Assembly: GCA_905195005.1 (NCBI GenBank)
Contig: CAJJUC010000143.1
Location: forward strand, 1 to 6,153
Origin: an uncultured Eubacteriales bacterium
GTDB taxonomy: Bacteria > Bacillota > Clostridia > UMGS1883
Direction of reading: 5' to 3'
DNA: 6,153 bases
The notes beneath the pieces were generated by a model. It ran no database searches. It had not been told where the DNA came from and was given only the letters and a program-made list of their open reading frames with translations. This document shows, piece after piece, positions 5,967-6,153 of this stretch; the first letter of the stretch is position 1; each line of letters opens with the position of its first letter. The position numbers and the translations under genes are program-made.

Positions 5967-6153
5967 TTACTTAATTAAAACCGTTTTTGAAATAAGGCTC
6001 GGCTTTACAATGCTGTCCCACACAAAAGCGTGAATTTCACAGCCGGGCAGATAATTTTCTGCGGATACAACAGCGTTCTTTGTTTCAGCCGCGCCGACCG
6101 TGACCTCTTTGACCGTCATTCCCGAAAATGAATTTTTCTCATAGCATGAAACT
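5967..6153 (-). CDS. C-terminal end of a secreted or surface carbohydrate-active protein (partial, 5' end outside window)
   Basis: The reverse strand is open from the window edge for 61 codons to a TAA at 5969-5967. The frame enters at the second base of the edge, so the first full codon is at 6152. The piece reads as alternating beta-strand sequence (MTVKEVTVGAAETKNAVV, then YLPGCEIHAFVWDS) and ends in TVLIK. The pattern 'A-F-V-W-D-S ... K-P' near the C terminus is typical of a small beta-sandwich module that ends many clostridial and Paenibacillus secreted glycosidases and lyases. The next gene ends with a related pattern (AFIW ... LQPI). The stop lies 23 bp before the next start, so the two genes are probably co-transcribed. 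The catalytic part lies outside the window; a secreted pectin lyase or glycosidase would fit, but nothing here shows it. The ORF and the module resemblance are seen; the product is inferred. Confidence 0.8.
   Translation of the reverse strand, partial: VSCYEKNSFSGMTVKEVTVGAAETKNAVVSAENYLPGCEIHAFVWDSIVKPSLISKTVLIK

Noticed and set aside
1..6153. tRNA, rRNA, CRISPR, insertion sequences or riboswitches
   Set aside because: The window is almost fully coding on the minus strand, and the largest gap between genes is 63 bp. No direct short repeats with spacers, no transposase-like frame and no structured leader were seen.

Overview
The window is a stretch of a carbohydrate-degradation gene cluster. 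All supportable genes lie on the minus strand, so the reading order runs from high to low coordinates. Strong purine-rich Shine-Dalgarno sites precede every visible start. The secreted proteins carry clostridial-style C-terminal modules, and no outer-membrane or SusC/D-type genes are present. Together with mid-range base composition this suggests a Gram-positive, Clostridia-like member of the Bacillota, probably from a gut, rumen or other plant-fibre habitat. That assignment is inference, because no rRNA or other taxonomic marker is present.

Layout in transcription order: (1) the last 61 codons of a gene entering from the right edge (6153-5967), ending in a beta-rich C-terminal module; (2) 23 bp later, a GTG-started 1084-residue secreted protein (5943-2689) built from LamG-like beta-sandwich units, two of which are a clear tandem duplication; (3) a 63-bp gap holding a strong intrinsic-terminator-like hairpin whose U-tract abuts the next ribosome binding site; (4) a cytoplasmic GH105 unsaturated uronyl hydrolase (2625-1558); (5) 15 bp later, a cytoplasmic GH43 glycosidase with a discoidin-like C-terminal domain (1542-97); (6) 9 bp after that, the start of an SGNH-type esterase with the GQSN nucleophile motif, running off the left edge (87-1).

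Functional reading: GH105 enzymes remove the unsaturated uronic acid that polysaccharide lyases leave on pectin (rhamnogalacturonan or polygalacturonate) oligosaccharides. The GH43 would trim arabinose- or xylose-type residues, and the esterase would remove acetyl groups. The secreted LamG protein and its truncated upstream neighbour would act outside the cell, in binding or depolymerising the polymer. The most plausible overall role is use of acetylated, branched pectin such as rhamnogalacturonan I, with extracellular attack followed by intracellular finishing. The substrate is inferred from family combination, not shown directly.

The points most worth a second look are the hairpin inside the apparent operon, which could set different expression of the secreted and cytoplasmic halves; the large LamG-repeat protein with no recognisable catalytic domain; and the abrupt loss of family-like sequence just after the GQSN motif at the left edge. 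No RNA genes, CRISPR arrays, mobile elements or convincing promoters were found.
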